64,000 nucleotides of DNA from Stenogyne calaminthoides (Eukaryota; Streptophyta; Magnoliopsida; Lamiales; Lamiaceae): assembly GCA_037126765.1 (NCBI GenBank), contig JBBCBC010000033.1, forward strand, positions 5,966,085-6,030,084, in the 5' to 3' direction. Below are positions 1 through 11,309 of this stretch, piece by piece. The notes beneath the pieces were generated by a model that had not been told where the DNA came from, did not search any database, and worked only from the letters and a program-made list of their open reading frames with translations. Position numbers and translations under genes: made by a program. The first letter of the stretch is position 1. Each line of letters opens with the position of its first letter.

Positions 1-689
1 TCGGCAGTGTCGTCGTCGACGACCACAACACGTTTGGCATTTCATTTGGCCCATTTCCCTTTATTGTCTTTGATTTTAATTTTCAATGTGTGTTTGATGA
101 TCTTATTAACAGCTTCGACCTGTCCGTTGGATTGAGGATGATATAGGGTGGAGAATAGTTTGGTGATCTTCCATTTTCTGAAGAAACCATCAATTATGGA
201 CCCATCGAACTGCTTTCCATTATTCGATATGATAATTTGGGGAAGGCCAAATCGGTAAATGATATTTCACCAGATGAATTTGATGACATGCTCTTGATCT
301 ATGGTCGCCAATGCTTCAGCCTCGGCCCATTTTGTGAAGTAATCCACAGCGACCAAGGCATACTTGACGGAGTCGGCTATCGGAGCGGCCAGATGATATC
401 TATCCCCCACTTCGCAAAAAGGCCATGGATCGAGAATGCTAGAGAGCTCCTCGGGGTGACTTTGATTGCGAGTGCATGGATTTGACATTTGTGACATTTT
501 CTTGCAAATACTAATCGTCGGCCCGTAGAGCGTGCCAAAAATACCCTTTGCCAGTATCACCTTGTGAAAGTGATCGCCCCGGCGTGGTTTACGATACTCC
601 GTCGTGTATCTCACGCATAATAGTTTGACCTTGTTCTGGTGTGATACATCGGAGTAATGGTATGCTGAAGCCCCGCTTGTAGAGGTCAT
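1..689 (-). pseudogene. Element H integrase (partial, frameshifted)
   Basis: Integrase region that would join element cDNA to chromosomal DNA. The frame ending at 267 contains the rve core stretch ALVAVDYFTKWAEAEAL, with the first catalytic Asp in VDYFTKW. Below 267 the reading continues in the same sense with ISDNGKQFDG (second catalytic Asp) and YHPQSNGQVEAVNK (catalytic Glu). Near position 45 the frame shifts: the expected MPNVLW-type continuation lies in another frame, after a stop. The N-terminal zinc-binding part between about 500 and 690 is poorly preserved. The C-terminal end lies outside the window. Confidence 0.8.
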
Positions 690-692
690 TGT

Positions 693-1544
693 TTATAAGA
701 GTATAACGAGCCGCACGCAATTGTAGTTATTTTGCCGGATCCCGCCCTCTCCGTAATATCCCCCCGTCATCAAGTAGTCGATGATTGGTGTCATCCAGTT
801 CACAGTTGGGGTATCAAGGGTAGCGACCACTGTGTGTGCAGTGGAAGGGTGGGAGAGCTTAGTGATGGTGACATCATTCATCTCTGTTGGCCCCTCCGAG
901 GTCACTAGTCGTGCTAGAGCATCGGCTCGTGAGTTCGCATCTCTCTGTACTGGCTTGATGTGTATTTGTTCAAACTTTAGGCATAATGTCTTGACGACCT
1001 CCTGATAAGCGGACATTCATTCATCTATGGCTTCATACTCCCCTGACACTTGGCATGCTACAAGTTGAGAGTCGGTGTATACCTGTAGTCTTTTAATGCC
1101 CATGGCTATGGACATCTCCAAACCACTGATCAATGCTTCATATTTTGCTTCATTGTTGGTAGCTGGAAATTCAAAGGTGATAGCGTTCTGAAAAGCAGTG
1201 CCATCCGGGCTAATCAGTACCACGCCTGCCCCTGATTTGTTTGCTGTAGCGGATCCATCCACATACATCTCCCAAGGGACACCGTTGCTTCCGCTGGATT
1301 CTGGTGGGAAAGTTAGCTCAACGATGAAATCGGCCAGAGCTTGTGCTTTTATGGAAAGTCGCGGTGCATAAGTTACACCATACTGCCCGACCTCAATTGC
1401 CCATTTGAGGCAATGCCCAGTGGTGTCAGGTCGGTGCAGAATGTTGCGGAGGGGTAACGAGGTGAGAACTTCGACCTGATGATCAAAAAAGTATGGCCTC
1501 AATTTTCTTACACTCATGACCAATGCGTAAGCCAAGTTCTCCAT
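693..1544 (-). pseudogene. Element H second (archaeal-type) RNase H
   Basis: The 1017-1544 frame carries MYVDGSATANKSGAGVVL followed by NNEAKYEALISGLEM and VYTDSQLV. These are the Asp, Glu and Asp motifs of an RNase H of the archaeal-like group found as an extra domain in Tat retrotransposons. The frame 693-1016 continues it with RDANSRADALARL, the usual end of this domain, and then leads into the integrase linker. A frame break separates the two pieces near 1016. The upstream part (LRPYFFDHQVEVLTSLPL) is the connection from the first RNase H. The presence of both RNase H domains supports placement in Tat rather than Athila or a chromovirus. Confidence 0.8.
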
Positions 1545-1613
1545 CCGGGGATATCTTTGCTCAGTCTCGCTGAGATTTTGACTTACAAAATATATGGGGA
1601 GGTGGGATTGACC

Positions 1614-2403
1614 TTATGTTCGCATGAGAACATCACTCAGAGTTGTTTCTGAGGCGGCCAAGTACAAGAAAAGTTTCTCCCCTGGGACCGGTTTGGCTAA
1701 GATCCCGACATCGGCCAGGTAGGCCTTGATTTTATCGAAGGCTTCCTGACCTTCCGTAGTCCATTCAAATTTCAACCTCCATCGGATCGTATCAAACATG
1801 GGCTTGCATTTATCCCCCATTCGGGAGATGAACCTATTCAACGCGGCTAGGCATCCTGTCAACTTTTGGACTTCCTTGACTGTTCGTGGTGCCCCCATGT
1901 CCAAAATTGCTTATCTTGGCTGGGTTAGCCTCAATCCCTCGCTTGCTAACCAAATGACCCAAAAATTTTCCCGACTCAACCCCAAAATTACACTTTTTCG
2001 GATTGAGTTTCATGTTAAATCTCTTGAGCACCGATAAGGTTTGCGCGAGATGCATCAGGTGATCCTCCTTTCGCAAGCTTTTGACGATGATGTCATCCAC
2101 ATATACTTCCACCGACTTGCCAATTTGATCGGCAAACATGTGATTGACCAGTCTTTGGTATGTTGCCCCAGCATTCTTCAAGCCAAATGGCATTCTTTTC
2201 CAACAATACATATTCTTTTCGGTTAAGAAAGATGTATGTTGTCGATCGGGTTTGTGCATGGCTATCTGATGATATCCAGCAAACGCATCCATGAACGACA
2301 TCATTTCATGGCCCGCTGTGTTGTCGATTAAATGGTCAATGTGTGGCATTGGGAAGAAATCTTTCGGACACGCCTCATTGAGGTCGGTGAAGTCGATACA
2401 AAG
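1614..2403 (-). pseudogene. Element H reverse transcriptase and first RNase H
   Basis: The frame 1834-2349 has the RT palm motifs FMDAFAGYHQIAM, MPFGLKNAGATYQRLVN and the catalytic box VYVDDIIVKS, then LNPKKCNFGVESGKFLGHLVS of the RT thumb side. The overlapping frame 1614-1904 continues with the tether (TGCLAALNRFIS) and the start of the first RNase H (LFLYLAASETTLSDVL). The overlap of the two frames marks a frameshift near 1880. An in-frame stop at about 2404 separates this region from the upstream pro-RT frame. Confidence 0.85.
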
Positions 2404-3714
2404 TCACCAAGTACCGTTTGACTTTTTCACGAGCACGACATTGGCCACCCATCGGGGTTGATCCGCTTTCATGATCAGGTCATTGTCTAACAGCTTCTTT
2501 ACTTCTTCCGCGAGGGCTGCATACTTTTCTGGGCCGAACTTCCTTCTTTTTTGGGTTGTGGGTCGCTTTGTCGGGTCTATGTGGAGTCGGTGGCATGTGA
2601 TCTCTGGATCAATTCCCACCATATCCTTGTGTGACCAAGCGAAAACGTCAAGATTCTTTTTCAAGAAATCAATCACATCCAACCTAAGGTCGCTGGGGAT
2701 TCTGGACCCGATAATGACCTCCAACTCGGGCTGAGTTGGATCTACTTGGATCCTTTCGAGCTCTTCCCCCGGCTCAACTCGGGGTCCTTCAACTCTTGGA
2801 TCATCTATCTCCTCTTCAGGCACGAATTCCTCTGGCTCAGGTCCTAATCTTGGGTCAAAATCCTCGCGCTTCCTCTTGGTTGCCTTTACAGTGGTTAATT
2901 TATCATTGCACTCTTCATTATCCAACATCATTACTTGCTGATTTGGTGCATGCGTTGAATTGAAATAAGACACAGAGTAAAGCAAACATCCTCTAGCATC
3001 AACTTGGTCACCCTTTATGGTGCCAACAGTCCCACTTTTGGTGGGAAATTTTACACAGTAGTAGTAAGTGGAGGTCGCAGCCTCAAATTCATGCTCAAAA
3101 GGCCTTCCGAGAAAGCCATTATAGGTACTCGGGAGGTCGATTACAAGGAAATCTAGAAGCCTGGTGTTCCTAACCTTTTCATTAATTGTGGACACCAGCT
3201 CCACCGACAGACGAATCATTCCTAGGGGCTGAATAGTTACATTCCCAAAACCCTTCACTGTGTGGTCTCAGGGGGTGATGTACGTCTCGTAGTCACCGAG
3301 TTGATCCAGGGTCTTTTTGAACAGAATGTTGCAAAAAGCCCCGCCATCGACTAACAGGCGGCACACCGTAGTCCCCATGATATTTGCCTTGATGACCAGT
3401 GGGTCGAAGTTGGGATAGACTATGTCGGCTTTATCGACCTCCCCGAACTCAATCTTGTTGGTCTCTTCGGCCACAACAAACATGGGAAGGACCATCTTTC
3501 GTGTGTTCTCCATTTCCCTGACCTCGGCCTTCATGCGTCGTTTTGATGTTGTTGCTGAGGAGAGCCCCCCGATTGTGGCCATAGGTGATATGGCATGGAT
3601 GACTCGACCTCCAGCACCCTCGGGCATTGGAGGTACTGGGAGCTCGCCATGAGCTCCTCCACGAGCAGGGTCCCCCTGGACTGGTTCCCCTTGTTGGCGA
3701 TTCGGAGGTCGCAT
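2404..3714 (-). pseudogene. Element H aspartic protease and N-terminal RT
   Basis: The frame 3268-3714 contains the retropepsin-like sequence LLVDGGAFCNILF. The usual D-S/T-G triad reads D-G-G here, so activity is doubtful. The frame 2404-3258 continues with YNGFLGRPF, the second half of the protease fold, then an acidic linker (PEEFVPEEEIDDPRVE). It ends with the N-terminal RT fingers (KYAALAEEVKKLLDN and VANVVLVKKSNGTW). A TGA immediately after the terminal Trp interrupts RT and probably derives from a CGA Arg codon. A stop and frame change also separates the two frames near 3260. Confidence 0.75.
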
Positions 3715-5216
3715 CTAACCGTTTGGGTGGGGGTTTTTGACAAACTCATTTAGGCGTCCATCCTCATAAAGCTTCCACAATTGCTTTAAAAGGTCCCTGC
3801 ACTCACTAGTATAATGCCCGTTCTGGGCGTGATAGTGCCATAATTTGTGGGGATTCTGCTTACTTTTCTCTTTCATCGGGTGAGGAGCGCGCAACATGTC
3901 CCTTCCCTGGATCTGGGTGAATATATGGCCGGGAGTCATACCCAAACCTTCCATGAGCTTTACCAGAATGGACTCTTCAAACGGCTTGAAGCTCCCGGGT
4001 GCCTTGTAATGGCCCCCGGTTTTCTTGGAACCTTTCTTCGGTTCAGCGACCTCCTTGGTCTCTGAAAGCCTTGATTCGTGGAGTTCCATGGTATGGATGA
4101 TGTCGCTAGCGCATCGATGGAAGTCGGCGTATCTTATTGGGAAGTCGGTAGTCATGCGCCGCCACAACTTGGTTCCCTTCCGGAGGCCTGTGACGGCACC
4201 TATTATTTTGGCCTCGTCTCCAATGGGTTCCCCTTCCATAATGACTTGATCGACCCTCTCAATATAGGATCAATTTGATTCAGCCTCCTCTTGATGGAGA
4301 TTCATGAGGCGCTGCTTGGTCGCAGGCCGGGGCGCCATGGCGGTGTAATGGGTCAGGAATGACCGGGCTAATTGCTCAAAAGTGTCGATCGAAAAAGCAG
4401 GCAAAGAAGTGTACCATTTATGGGCCTGGTCGCTCAGAGTCAAGGAGAATAACCTACACTTCTTTGCTTCCGTCGCCCCCATGGAGGCCATATACGAATT
4501 GTATTTAGACACATGGTCCTTGGGATCGGTACTCCCATTGTAACGGTCTAAGGCCGCGATGCTAATTTTCTCTAGGTAGGTGCCAGAGTAACCATCGTTC
4601 CCAGGGGGGAATCCGGTATAGCGAGGTCATCACTACCGCTGGCAGAACCATTTTGGTTCCCCACCTTTTCCAACAACTGTTGGACAGTTCTGGCTAAGGC
4701 CACGACCTGCTCGCCGCGTGATGTCCCTATCATGTGTCCTTGGCCTTGATGGATTATTGAACCATCACGGATGTTGTTATGATGTAGGCTCAAAGCCATA
4801 GCCAGATCTTGTTCCATTTGTTCCGTGTTATGCGGCTGGGAGTGGGCCTCATCACCATCCTCTGCTTGAGCCTTCTGGGCGGCCTAAATTCCTAAACGGA
4901 TGAACACATTGTTCGATGCCGCCGGCCTTTCTCATGCCAGATGAGTCCGGATGATGGTATGCTTGGTCGCGTTGTATGCCAGTTGCCCAGCGGATCGTCC
5001 TTTTGAGGCCATGACTGCCTTGCCCTTGGATGGCCCGGCATCATGGACAGTCTTTTTGGGCGGGGGTTGTTCCCCCTCGCCATCCATGAAATTCCACCAA
5101 TCAGGTGAGCCCTCCGGGGCAGCCCGATGAGTACGGTGGGAACTCTGCGACGCTTCAACACCATCGCGTCCATCCGTTTCATTGAACAATGGAGTGTTTC
5201 CTTGGTTGATTGTCAT
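3715..5216 (-). pseudogene. Element H gag (several broken frames)
   Basis: Capsid/nucleocapsid region of the Tat element. The N-terminal part starts with an ATG at 5216 (MTINQGNTPLFNETDG). The capsid core is split over 4572-4817, 4270-4512 (CRLFSLTLSDQAHKWYTSLP, the retrotransposon gag signature) and 3715-4239. The last frame ends with WHYHAQNGHYTSECRDL, a nucleocapsid-like segment with a possible degenerate zinc knuckle. At least four stops or frame changes break the region. Gag would normally assemble the cytoplasmic particle; this copy cannot encode an intact protein as assembled. Confidence 0.75.
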
Positions 5217-5297
5217 TGCTCTTTCGTTTAGAAAAGGGGTGGGCTTTTCTCAGAATTGGATTAATTTCTCAAGAAAAAGATTGGACTTCCCATAGAC

Positions 5298-5304
5298 GGC
5301 GCCA
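5298..5304 (-). other. Primer binding site core of element H
   Basis: On the minus strand TGGCGCCGT follows the LTR end ...CCAAACA after a two-base spacer. TGGCGCC is the start of tRNA-complementary priming sites common in plant Ty3/gypsy elements. Only the first bases match confidently; the tRNA species is not assigned. Confidence 0.6.
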
Positions 5305-5306
5305 AT

Positions 5307-5890
5307 TGTTTGGACTAGATAAAATTGACTAGTCAAACAATGAATTTGTGTATAATTGGGTTAAGTATTGAATGTGAAAAATAAGGAAAAGACGAAGGAT
5401 TGGTGACCCGGTTCATCTTTTGAATCAGACTACGTCCGGGGGCTCCAAGCCAGGTATGGATGTATATTATTTATGCCTAGAATGCTAAGATGTTCTGCTT
5501 TTTTTCCTGTGACATCTTAGGTCTATTTATACTTGCTATTCCGCCTTGTAGGCTGGATTTTACATAAGGAAAACTACATTCTTCACGTCTTCAATCTCGC
5601 AAGTCGCCTGTCCCTATGGCTTGATTGGAGATCGCCTCTTTAATGGGAGCGGATTGGGGAATAGAATTTCCAGCGGATTGATCAGCTGATCGGACGACAT
5701 TCTTGATTTAGCTTTTAAGTGTCTTTAATACCACTCAAGTCGTGTTCCGACTTGAAAGGTATTGGCTTCTTACCGATGTGCGGCTTCCGATCTCTAAATG
5801 AGGTCGTCATATGAGTTGCTCTCTTTTGCGACTTAGGGGTCTTTATTCCAAAGATAATCTCTTTTTGGTTGTGCATTGGTGTAGACCAAC
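5307..5890 (-). repeat. Element H 5' LTR (upper edge approximate)
   Basis: The LTR end next to the primer binding site is TG on the plus strand at 5307 (CA on the minus strand). A minus-strand TATAAATAGAC lies at 5521-5531, so U3 is at higher coordinates, as expected for the 5' LTR of a minus-strand element. The inner edge begins with a near-palindrome, TGTTTGGACTAG facing CTAGTCAAACA (5307-5339). The outer boundary is not defined because the second LTR is outside the window. Confidence 0.6.
5521..5531 (-). promoter_or_regulatory. TATA box of element H LTR
   Basis: Reads TATAAATAGAC on the minus strand, about 215 bp upstream of the LTR inner edge. The position suits a Pol II core promoter at the U3/R border. 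Confidence 0.55.
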
Positions 5891-6289
5891 TCCTTTCTTC
5901 CGTACTTATAGAATACGATGGAAGTGGTTTATTTCATGCCACAACAACGTGTTGGACACGCCAATCCCGATTACCCCTGAATCTGGTTCCCTGAGGCAGC
6001 CACGTTTGACGTAGCATTTCAGAAGAAACATCATGAGAATGCTTCCCAGGCTCAGTATGTGATGTTGCTCGGTATGACTCCCGATATACATAGGCAACGT
6101 GAGAAAAATGGGTCCCTTCTAGATGCTCAAGCATCTAAAGGATATCTTTGATTCTGAATCTCATTTTGAGATATATGAAGTGATAAGAGATCTGTTCAGA
6201 TGCTAGTTTGCTAAAAAAGGAAAGATTTCACCTCATGTGTTAATGATTATAGGCTTAATTGTGAAATTTAGTAATTTAGGCATTGAGCT

Positions 6290-6936
6290 AAAAGACCAAC
6301 GGTTTCATTTATGCTATCCTCCAGTCGCTCCCGGATTCATATTCTGGCTTCATTGTGAACTACAATATGAATAAAATGGATGTGATCATGCCTGAACTTC
6401 ACAACGTGCTCAAGACTTTTGAGTTCACTATCACTAAGATGGTGTTCAAAAGAAGGAGTGGGTAGACAAGGATGTGTGCATCTACTATAAGTAGAAGAGA
6501 ACACTCGAAGAAGGACTATAAGGTTCTGGTTGCTAAAAGGAAGGCACTAGGTGCTTCTGGCACTAGAACATCTATGTTTGTTATTAAGATAAACATGTTC
6601 ATTAATAACGCTAACTGCTTGGTATTAGATACCGGATGTGGCTCTCACATTTGTGCAAATGTGAAGGAGCTTATGTGTCTTAGGACAGTTAGGGCGAGTG
6701 AAGTCATCTTACACGTGAAAATGAAGCAAGAGTTGCTAACTGGACGTGTGGAGACTTATGTGTTAGACTTACCCTTTGGTTTTAGATTAGAACTTAATGA
6801 TTGTCATCTAGTTCTTTCTATTACTCGCAACATGTATTTGTTGCATTATGGATATGATGTTCTTAATATAAACAATAAAAGACTCAAACTTAGTAATCAT
6901 GGAAACCCGACTTACTTATGGCATTGTAGAACTTGA
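6290..6936 (+). pseudogene. Element A gag and protease
   Basis: In shifting frames, 6290-6430 encodes NYNMNKMDVIMPELHNVLKT, the typical C-terminal part of copia gag (UBN2-type). The frame 6472-6936 holds KRKALGASGT and then the protease site CLVLDTGCGSHIC with an intact D-T-G. It ends with a GAG-pre-integrase-like stretch (RLKLSNHGNPTYLWHCRT). No zinc knuckle could be read between gag and protease. Confidence 0.7.
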
Positions 6937-7680
6937 TCATATAAACGAGAAAAGAATTGCAAGGTTAAGATTGTGAGTCTTATGGAAATTGTGAATCTTA
7001 TCTCATGGGCAAGATGATCAACAGACCTTTTTCTGGGAAAGGGGTGCATGCCAAAGAAGTTCTAGAGTTGATCTACAGCGATGTTTGTGGACCATTGTGC
7101 ACTCTAGCTAGGGGTCACTTCGGATACTTCATCACTTTTACTGATGATTTCTCAAGATACGAATACATGTATCTTATGAAATACAAATTTGAATCTTTTG
7201 AGAAATTCAAAGAGTTTAAGGATGAAGTAGAGAAGCAACTTGGTAAGAGTATCAAGACTCTTTGATCAGATCGAGGAGGTGAGTACCTTAAACCATGAAT
7301 TCATTGAACACTTAAAGTTACATGGACTCCAATCACAATGGACTCCTCCCGAAACACGTCCGAGAGGAGAAACCGAATCCTGTTAGACATGGTGAGGTCC
7401 ATGATGAGCTTCTCCTCTCTTCCGACACTCTTATTGGGATACGTGTTACAAACCTCAATTTACATTCTGAATAGGATTCCATCTAAATCGATTGAGCATA
7501 CACCATATGAACTATGGTGTGGCAAGAAGCCAACTTTTACACATATCAACATGGGGTTGCCCCATGATTGTGAAAAGGATGCTTACCGACAAGTTGGAAT
7601 CCAAAGGTGAAAAGGGTTACTTTGTGGGATATCCTAAGGAAACTAAAGGATATTACTTCTATCTACCTAAGAAATAATCA
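6937..7680 (+). pseudogene. Element A integrase
   Basis: The frame 7005-7265 has LELIYSDVCGPLCTLARGHFGYFITFTDDFSRY with the first two core motifs of the copia integrase. SDRGGEYL follows around 7265-7290, after a TGA that interrupts it. The frame 7338-7610 carries ERRNRILLDMVRSMMS and IYILNRIPSKSIEHTPYELW, the conserved region after the catalytic Glu. At least three frame breaks are present. The order and motifs match those of elements B, D and G, but the sequence is clearly diverged from them. Confidence 0.75.
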
Positions 7681-8593
7681 GTGATTGTTTCTAGGCAAAC
7701 CAAGTTCCTCGAAGAAGACTATGTCTTTAAGGAACAAGGTTGTAAGCTGATTGAACTTGAAGAATTTAAGAACCACAAATTACACAAATTAACAAAGAGG
7801 CTGATATCTTGTCAAAACAACATGACAAAGAATCAGTGGGAGCATTCAACAACTTTCATGGTGGGAGTCTTTCACTAGGTGATCGTCTTTCAGCCAGTGG
7901 GAGCATAATTGGAGTATGCTTGCCAGTGCAAGAACCTCCAAGTGGGCTGAATGAGAACAGCATAGTTCAAACTCCCGCCCAAGAGGCATCTGAAAGTGTA
8001 GCTCTTGAGGACTCTTCGAACATTGATGAAATTGATGCACCACAAAATTTTCACTATCATAATGTACAGCCTGCACAACCACAGCTCCGTAAGTCAATTA
8101 GGAATCGTAATCCGCCCATTAGATACGGTTACCTCTTGGAGGAACTCGATAATATGGACATACCGGATAAGGACGATCCTAATACTTACTCTGAAGCAAT
8201 ATCAGATATTGATTCAGGGAAGTGCCATGAAGCCATGAAATTCGAGATGGACTCGATGTACACCAATCAAGTCTGGGACTTGGTTGAATTGCCTAAAGGG
8301 GTTAGACCCATATTTTACAAATGGGTCTTCAAGCGTAAGACTGATGCAAATGGCAAAGTACAAACCTATAAAGCTAGGTTGGTGGAGAAGGGTTATAGTC
8401 AACGCGAAGGCATTGACTGTAATGAGGCCTTCTCTCCAGTTGCAAAGATCAAGTCCATTCGAATTTTACTTGCGATAGCAGCACACTATGATTATGAGAT
8501 TTGATAGATGGATGTCAAAATAACTTTCCTCAATGGAAACATTGATAAGAAAGTGTTTATGACTCAACCGGAAGGTTTTATATCTAAGCTAAA
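7681..8593 (+). pseudogene. Element A reverse transcriptase, N-terminal half
   Basis: The frame 7809-8504 starts in the low-complexity linker between integrase and RT and enters RT at WDLVELPKGVRPI. It continues with KWVFKRKTDANGKVQTYKAR and EGIDCNEAFSPVAKIKSIR, typical of RVT_2. A TGA falls before MDVKITFLNG, and the element stops at 8593, before the YVDD box. The truncation point coincides with the end of the chromovirus F LTR, so F insertion is the likely cause. The missing 3' part would be expected beyond F, past the assembly gap. Confidence 0.8.
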
Positions 8594-9392
8594 TGTAACG
8601 CCCCTTATTATCTGGCGTTAACCTATGCATATATATAATTAATCTTTGAAACTCTTTTTATGAAAAAATTATAAAGATAATCTTTATAATGTATTAAGTT
8701 CTTTACTCATTTTTAAATAGAATCTAAGTTTATCTGAGCATTAAGAGTTTAATATAATAATCATATTGCAGGGAGACGAAAAGAAGTAATCAAGCAATCT
8801 AGTTGACCAGTATTGTCATTAATTATTACACACTAGAAATCATAGGATGAAACAGTAGAGAGTCTTTGAATTACACAACAGGTGATGCTAAACGAAGTAT
8901 CATGAGGTACTTAAAGTCATGAGCAGATTATTTAAGGGTCGGGCATATCCCTCAAACCCATTAGTATCGTACGGTCGGGTCTCCAGCTAATTGTGAGAGT
9001 TCTGGTATTACTCCTGATCTGAAAAAAAGTTGGGGTGAGTGTCTAACATATACACTCAGTGGGGATTACCCTGAAGTTTCATAGATTATAGAAGATTCGA
9101 CCACAACCTGTAATTAAGCATTTATTTATGTATCTGTATATGAATACAGTTACAACAAACATGCATGTAGCTATATTCATGTAAATTTTTGATAGGTGAG
9201 GAGAGATCCTCGAGAATATTCAAGTTGCATGTAAAAATGTTAAAAGAGTTTTAAATCATGTAATATGCATATAATTGGAGAGTATAGATTAGTTGGAATT
9301 TATCTTATCGTGGAAAATCCCATTATCTCGTGCATAGTTCATCATTCATACTTTCCACCCGTGCGTTATATATAGGTACCATGTCCTGATTT

Positions 9393-11078
9393 TGTTGGGG
9401 TTATACTAAAAAGTATGCTTTTACTTTGTATAACCAAACTGAAGTTTCTTATTTATTTACTGAAATAAATTATTTAATCACTGTTGCATTAAATATGAAT
9501 GAATGTTATATATCTTTATTGCAAACCGGTTCGATAAGACAGTACGTATTACGTTGTAGTTAATTTGGTGATACCCGATCACTGAAGATCAAATTAACAG
9601 CCATCGTAATTAAGTACAAATTTACAACCCAGATGGAAATGAATGAACCATCATGAACGGTTGAAGTGTGAGACCCAGATTGGCTTGTCTTGACCAAGGG
9701 ATCACACTAGCGCATTTAGGTGCGCTGAATGAGGACCTACAGAAGGACAAATTCTTCAGTACTGAATATACAAGAATTAGACCTCAGTGGTGTGTTGTTT
9801 CTTAATCTCCGTCACTTAAATAAGATCGTGTGAAATTAATAACTATTGCTTTGACTTATGATGGGAAGAGAGTCAATGCGATTCGATACCTTATATCTTG
9901 GGCAATATTATTAATTACATGACGATTGTTGACATTTAATACGGAGAATCGCGTGCAAGTACGTCTTGCTTGATTTGTCCCCTTGGTGGGCTCATATCCT
10001 TTATCATGCTAAATCTTGCAAGTGGAAATTTATTTCTGGCATGGATAATAATGTTGAGTTGTCTTTACTCCAAGGACAAAGATATTAATTAATATAAAGT
10101 TTGTTCAGTGGCTTAATTAATTAATGGACTAAGATAATCTTAAACGCGGGAAATAATGACCGGGAGCCATGTTATACGTGAAATCGTAATATGGGTTAAG
10201 ATGGATAGTTCAATATTAATTTTATAGTGGAGTAAATTAATATCAATGGACTTGAATAATATTTTGCCCAAAATATTAAAGCTTCATAGTCCATTGGAGG
10301 TCCAATCTTAATTCTCCTAAAGGCCCCCCAAATAGCCCAAAATAAAGTTCAATTAATGAGAGAGAGAAGAAAATATTCTTGCTATATTTCCAAGTGTAAT
10401 TTTCGAAAATCTTGTCTATTAAAGGAAGAAAAGATTGTCTTGTAGATATTTTATGGAAAGAGATAATTATTGTAGGAATACATAATTATCCCATAAATTC
10501 AAGAAGTCAAATCTTGACTCCTTTATTAGTGTAAATTTTCGAAAATATAGGTAGAAGAGGGGAAAGAGATTTTTATGGAAAATTTAATTAAGGAGAAAAG
10601 AATATAGGAGATATATTCACGATTTCTTGGAGACCAAGAAAAGATTTTCTTCCTTATTTTCCTAGCCCTATTTTTCGCCCCCTCCTCCCTATTTATAGGG
10701 GATGAGCTCTTCATTCCCAAGAGCAATTCCATGTGTTGGAAATATTAGAAATCCACAAAGGTGGTAGCAAAATATTTAATTTCTCTCCCATTAAAATCGT
10801 TCGTTGAAATCTTCCCACCGGATAGATTTTGTGGACTTTGGGGATATATTTAGAAAGGCTCTTGGGTTGATTCATCCATTTGATTCTTCGAGAGGTTAGT
10901 AATTCCGTAACTCCTAGTTCCGCATGTTTAGGATTTACGTGAATTATGTGTACGCATGTTGTTTATTATTATGTTGAATTGATTTAGGATTAATTCATGT
11001 TAGTAATTAACTGTTTAATTTAAATATGTATTTAAATAATCACCTCGAATAGATCCAGGCACCCCGATTTTCCCAACA
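9393..11078 (+). repeat. Copia solo LTR in element F LTR
   Basis: A single 1686-bp LTR starting TGTTGGGG and ending CCCAACA, flanked by the duplication GATTT (9388-9392 and 11079-11083). It belongs to the same family as the LTRs of B, D and G, closest by eye to D. A TATTTATAGGGG core promoter lies at 10690-10701. No internal region is present, so it arose by LTR-LTR recombination of a full element. Confidence 0.92.
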
Positions 11079-11088
11079 GATTTTATAA

Positions 11089-11309
11089 TACCATGTCCCT
11101 GTACGCTTATTATCTTGTCCCCATATGCTTAGTACCGTGTCCATGTACGCTTAATTTCATGTCCCTGTATGCTTAGTACCGTGTCCCTGTACGCTAAATT
11201 TCATGTCCCTATATGCTTAGTACCGTGTCCCTGTACGCTTAATTTTCATGTCCCTAAGTGCTCAGTATCGTATCCTAGTACGCTTAATGTCATGTCCCTA
11301 TATACTCAT
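11089..11309. repeat. 22-bp minisatellite with 44-bp dimer structure
   Basis: About ten tandem units alternate between a TACCRTGTCCCTGTACGCTT type and a TTTCATGTCCCTATATGCTT type, giving a 44-bp higher-order period. A further unit-like piece lies at 9376-9392, left of the solo LTR, so the LTR landed at the edge of this array. Confidence 0.85.

Larger units (their letters stand above)
1..5890 (-). mobile_element. Element H: Ty3/gypsy retrotransposon, Tat lineage, 5' part
   Basis: A minus-strand LTR retrotransposon is read from high to low coordinates as 5' LTR, primer binding site, gag, protease, reverse transcriptase, RNase H, a second archaeal-type RNase H and integrase. The second RNase H between the first RNase H and integrase is diagnostic of the plant Tat lineage. 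The integrase runs off the left edge, so the 3' end and 3' LTR are not visible. The upper LTR edge (about 5890) is an estimate: copia-like sequence of element A is clear only from about 6.0 kb on. The reading frame is broken by several stops and frameshifts, so the copy is defective as assembled. Confidence 0.85.
5895..8593 (+). mobile_element. Element A: decayed Ty1/copia retrotransposon, truncated
   Basis: Plus-strand copia relic in the order gag, protease, GAG-pre-integrase, integrase, RT. Both ends are missing. The left end abuts the LTR of element H. The right end stops abruptly at 8593, within RT just after MDVKITFLNGNIDKKVF, where the chromovirus LTR of element F begins with TGTAACGCC. 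No LTR of its own is visible. Many stops and frameshifts suggest that it is the oldest element here. The segment 5895-6290 is only weakly gag-like. Confidence 0.8.
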
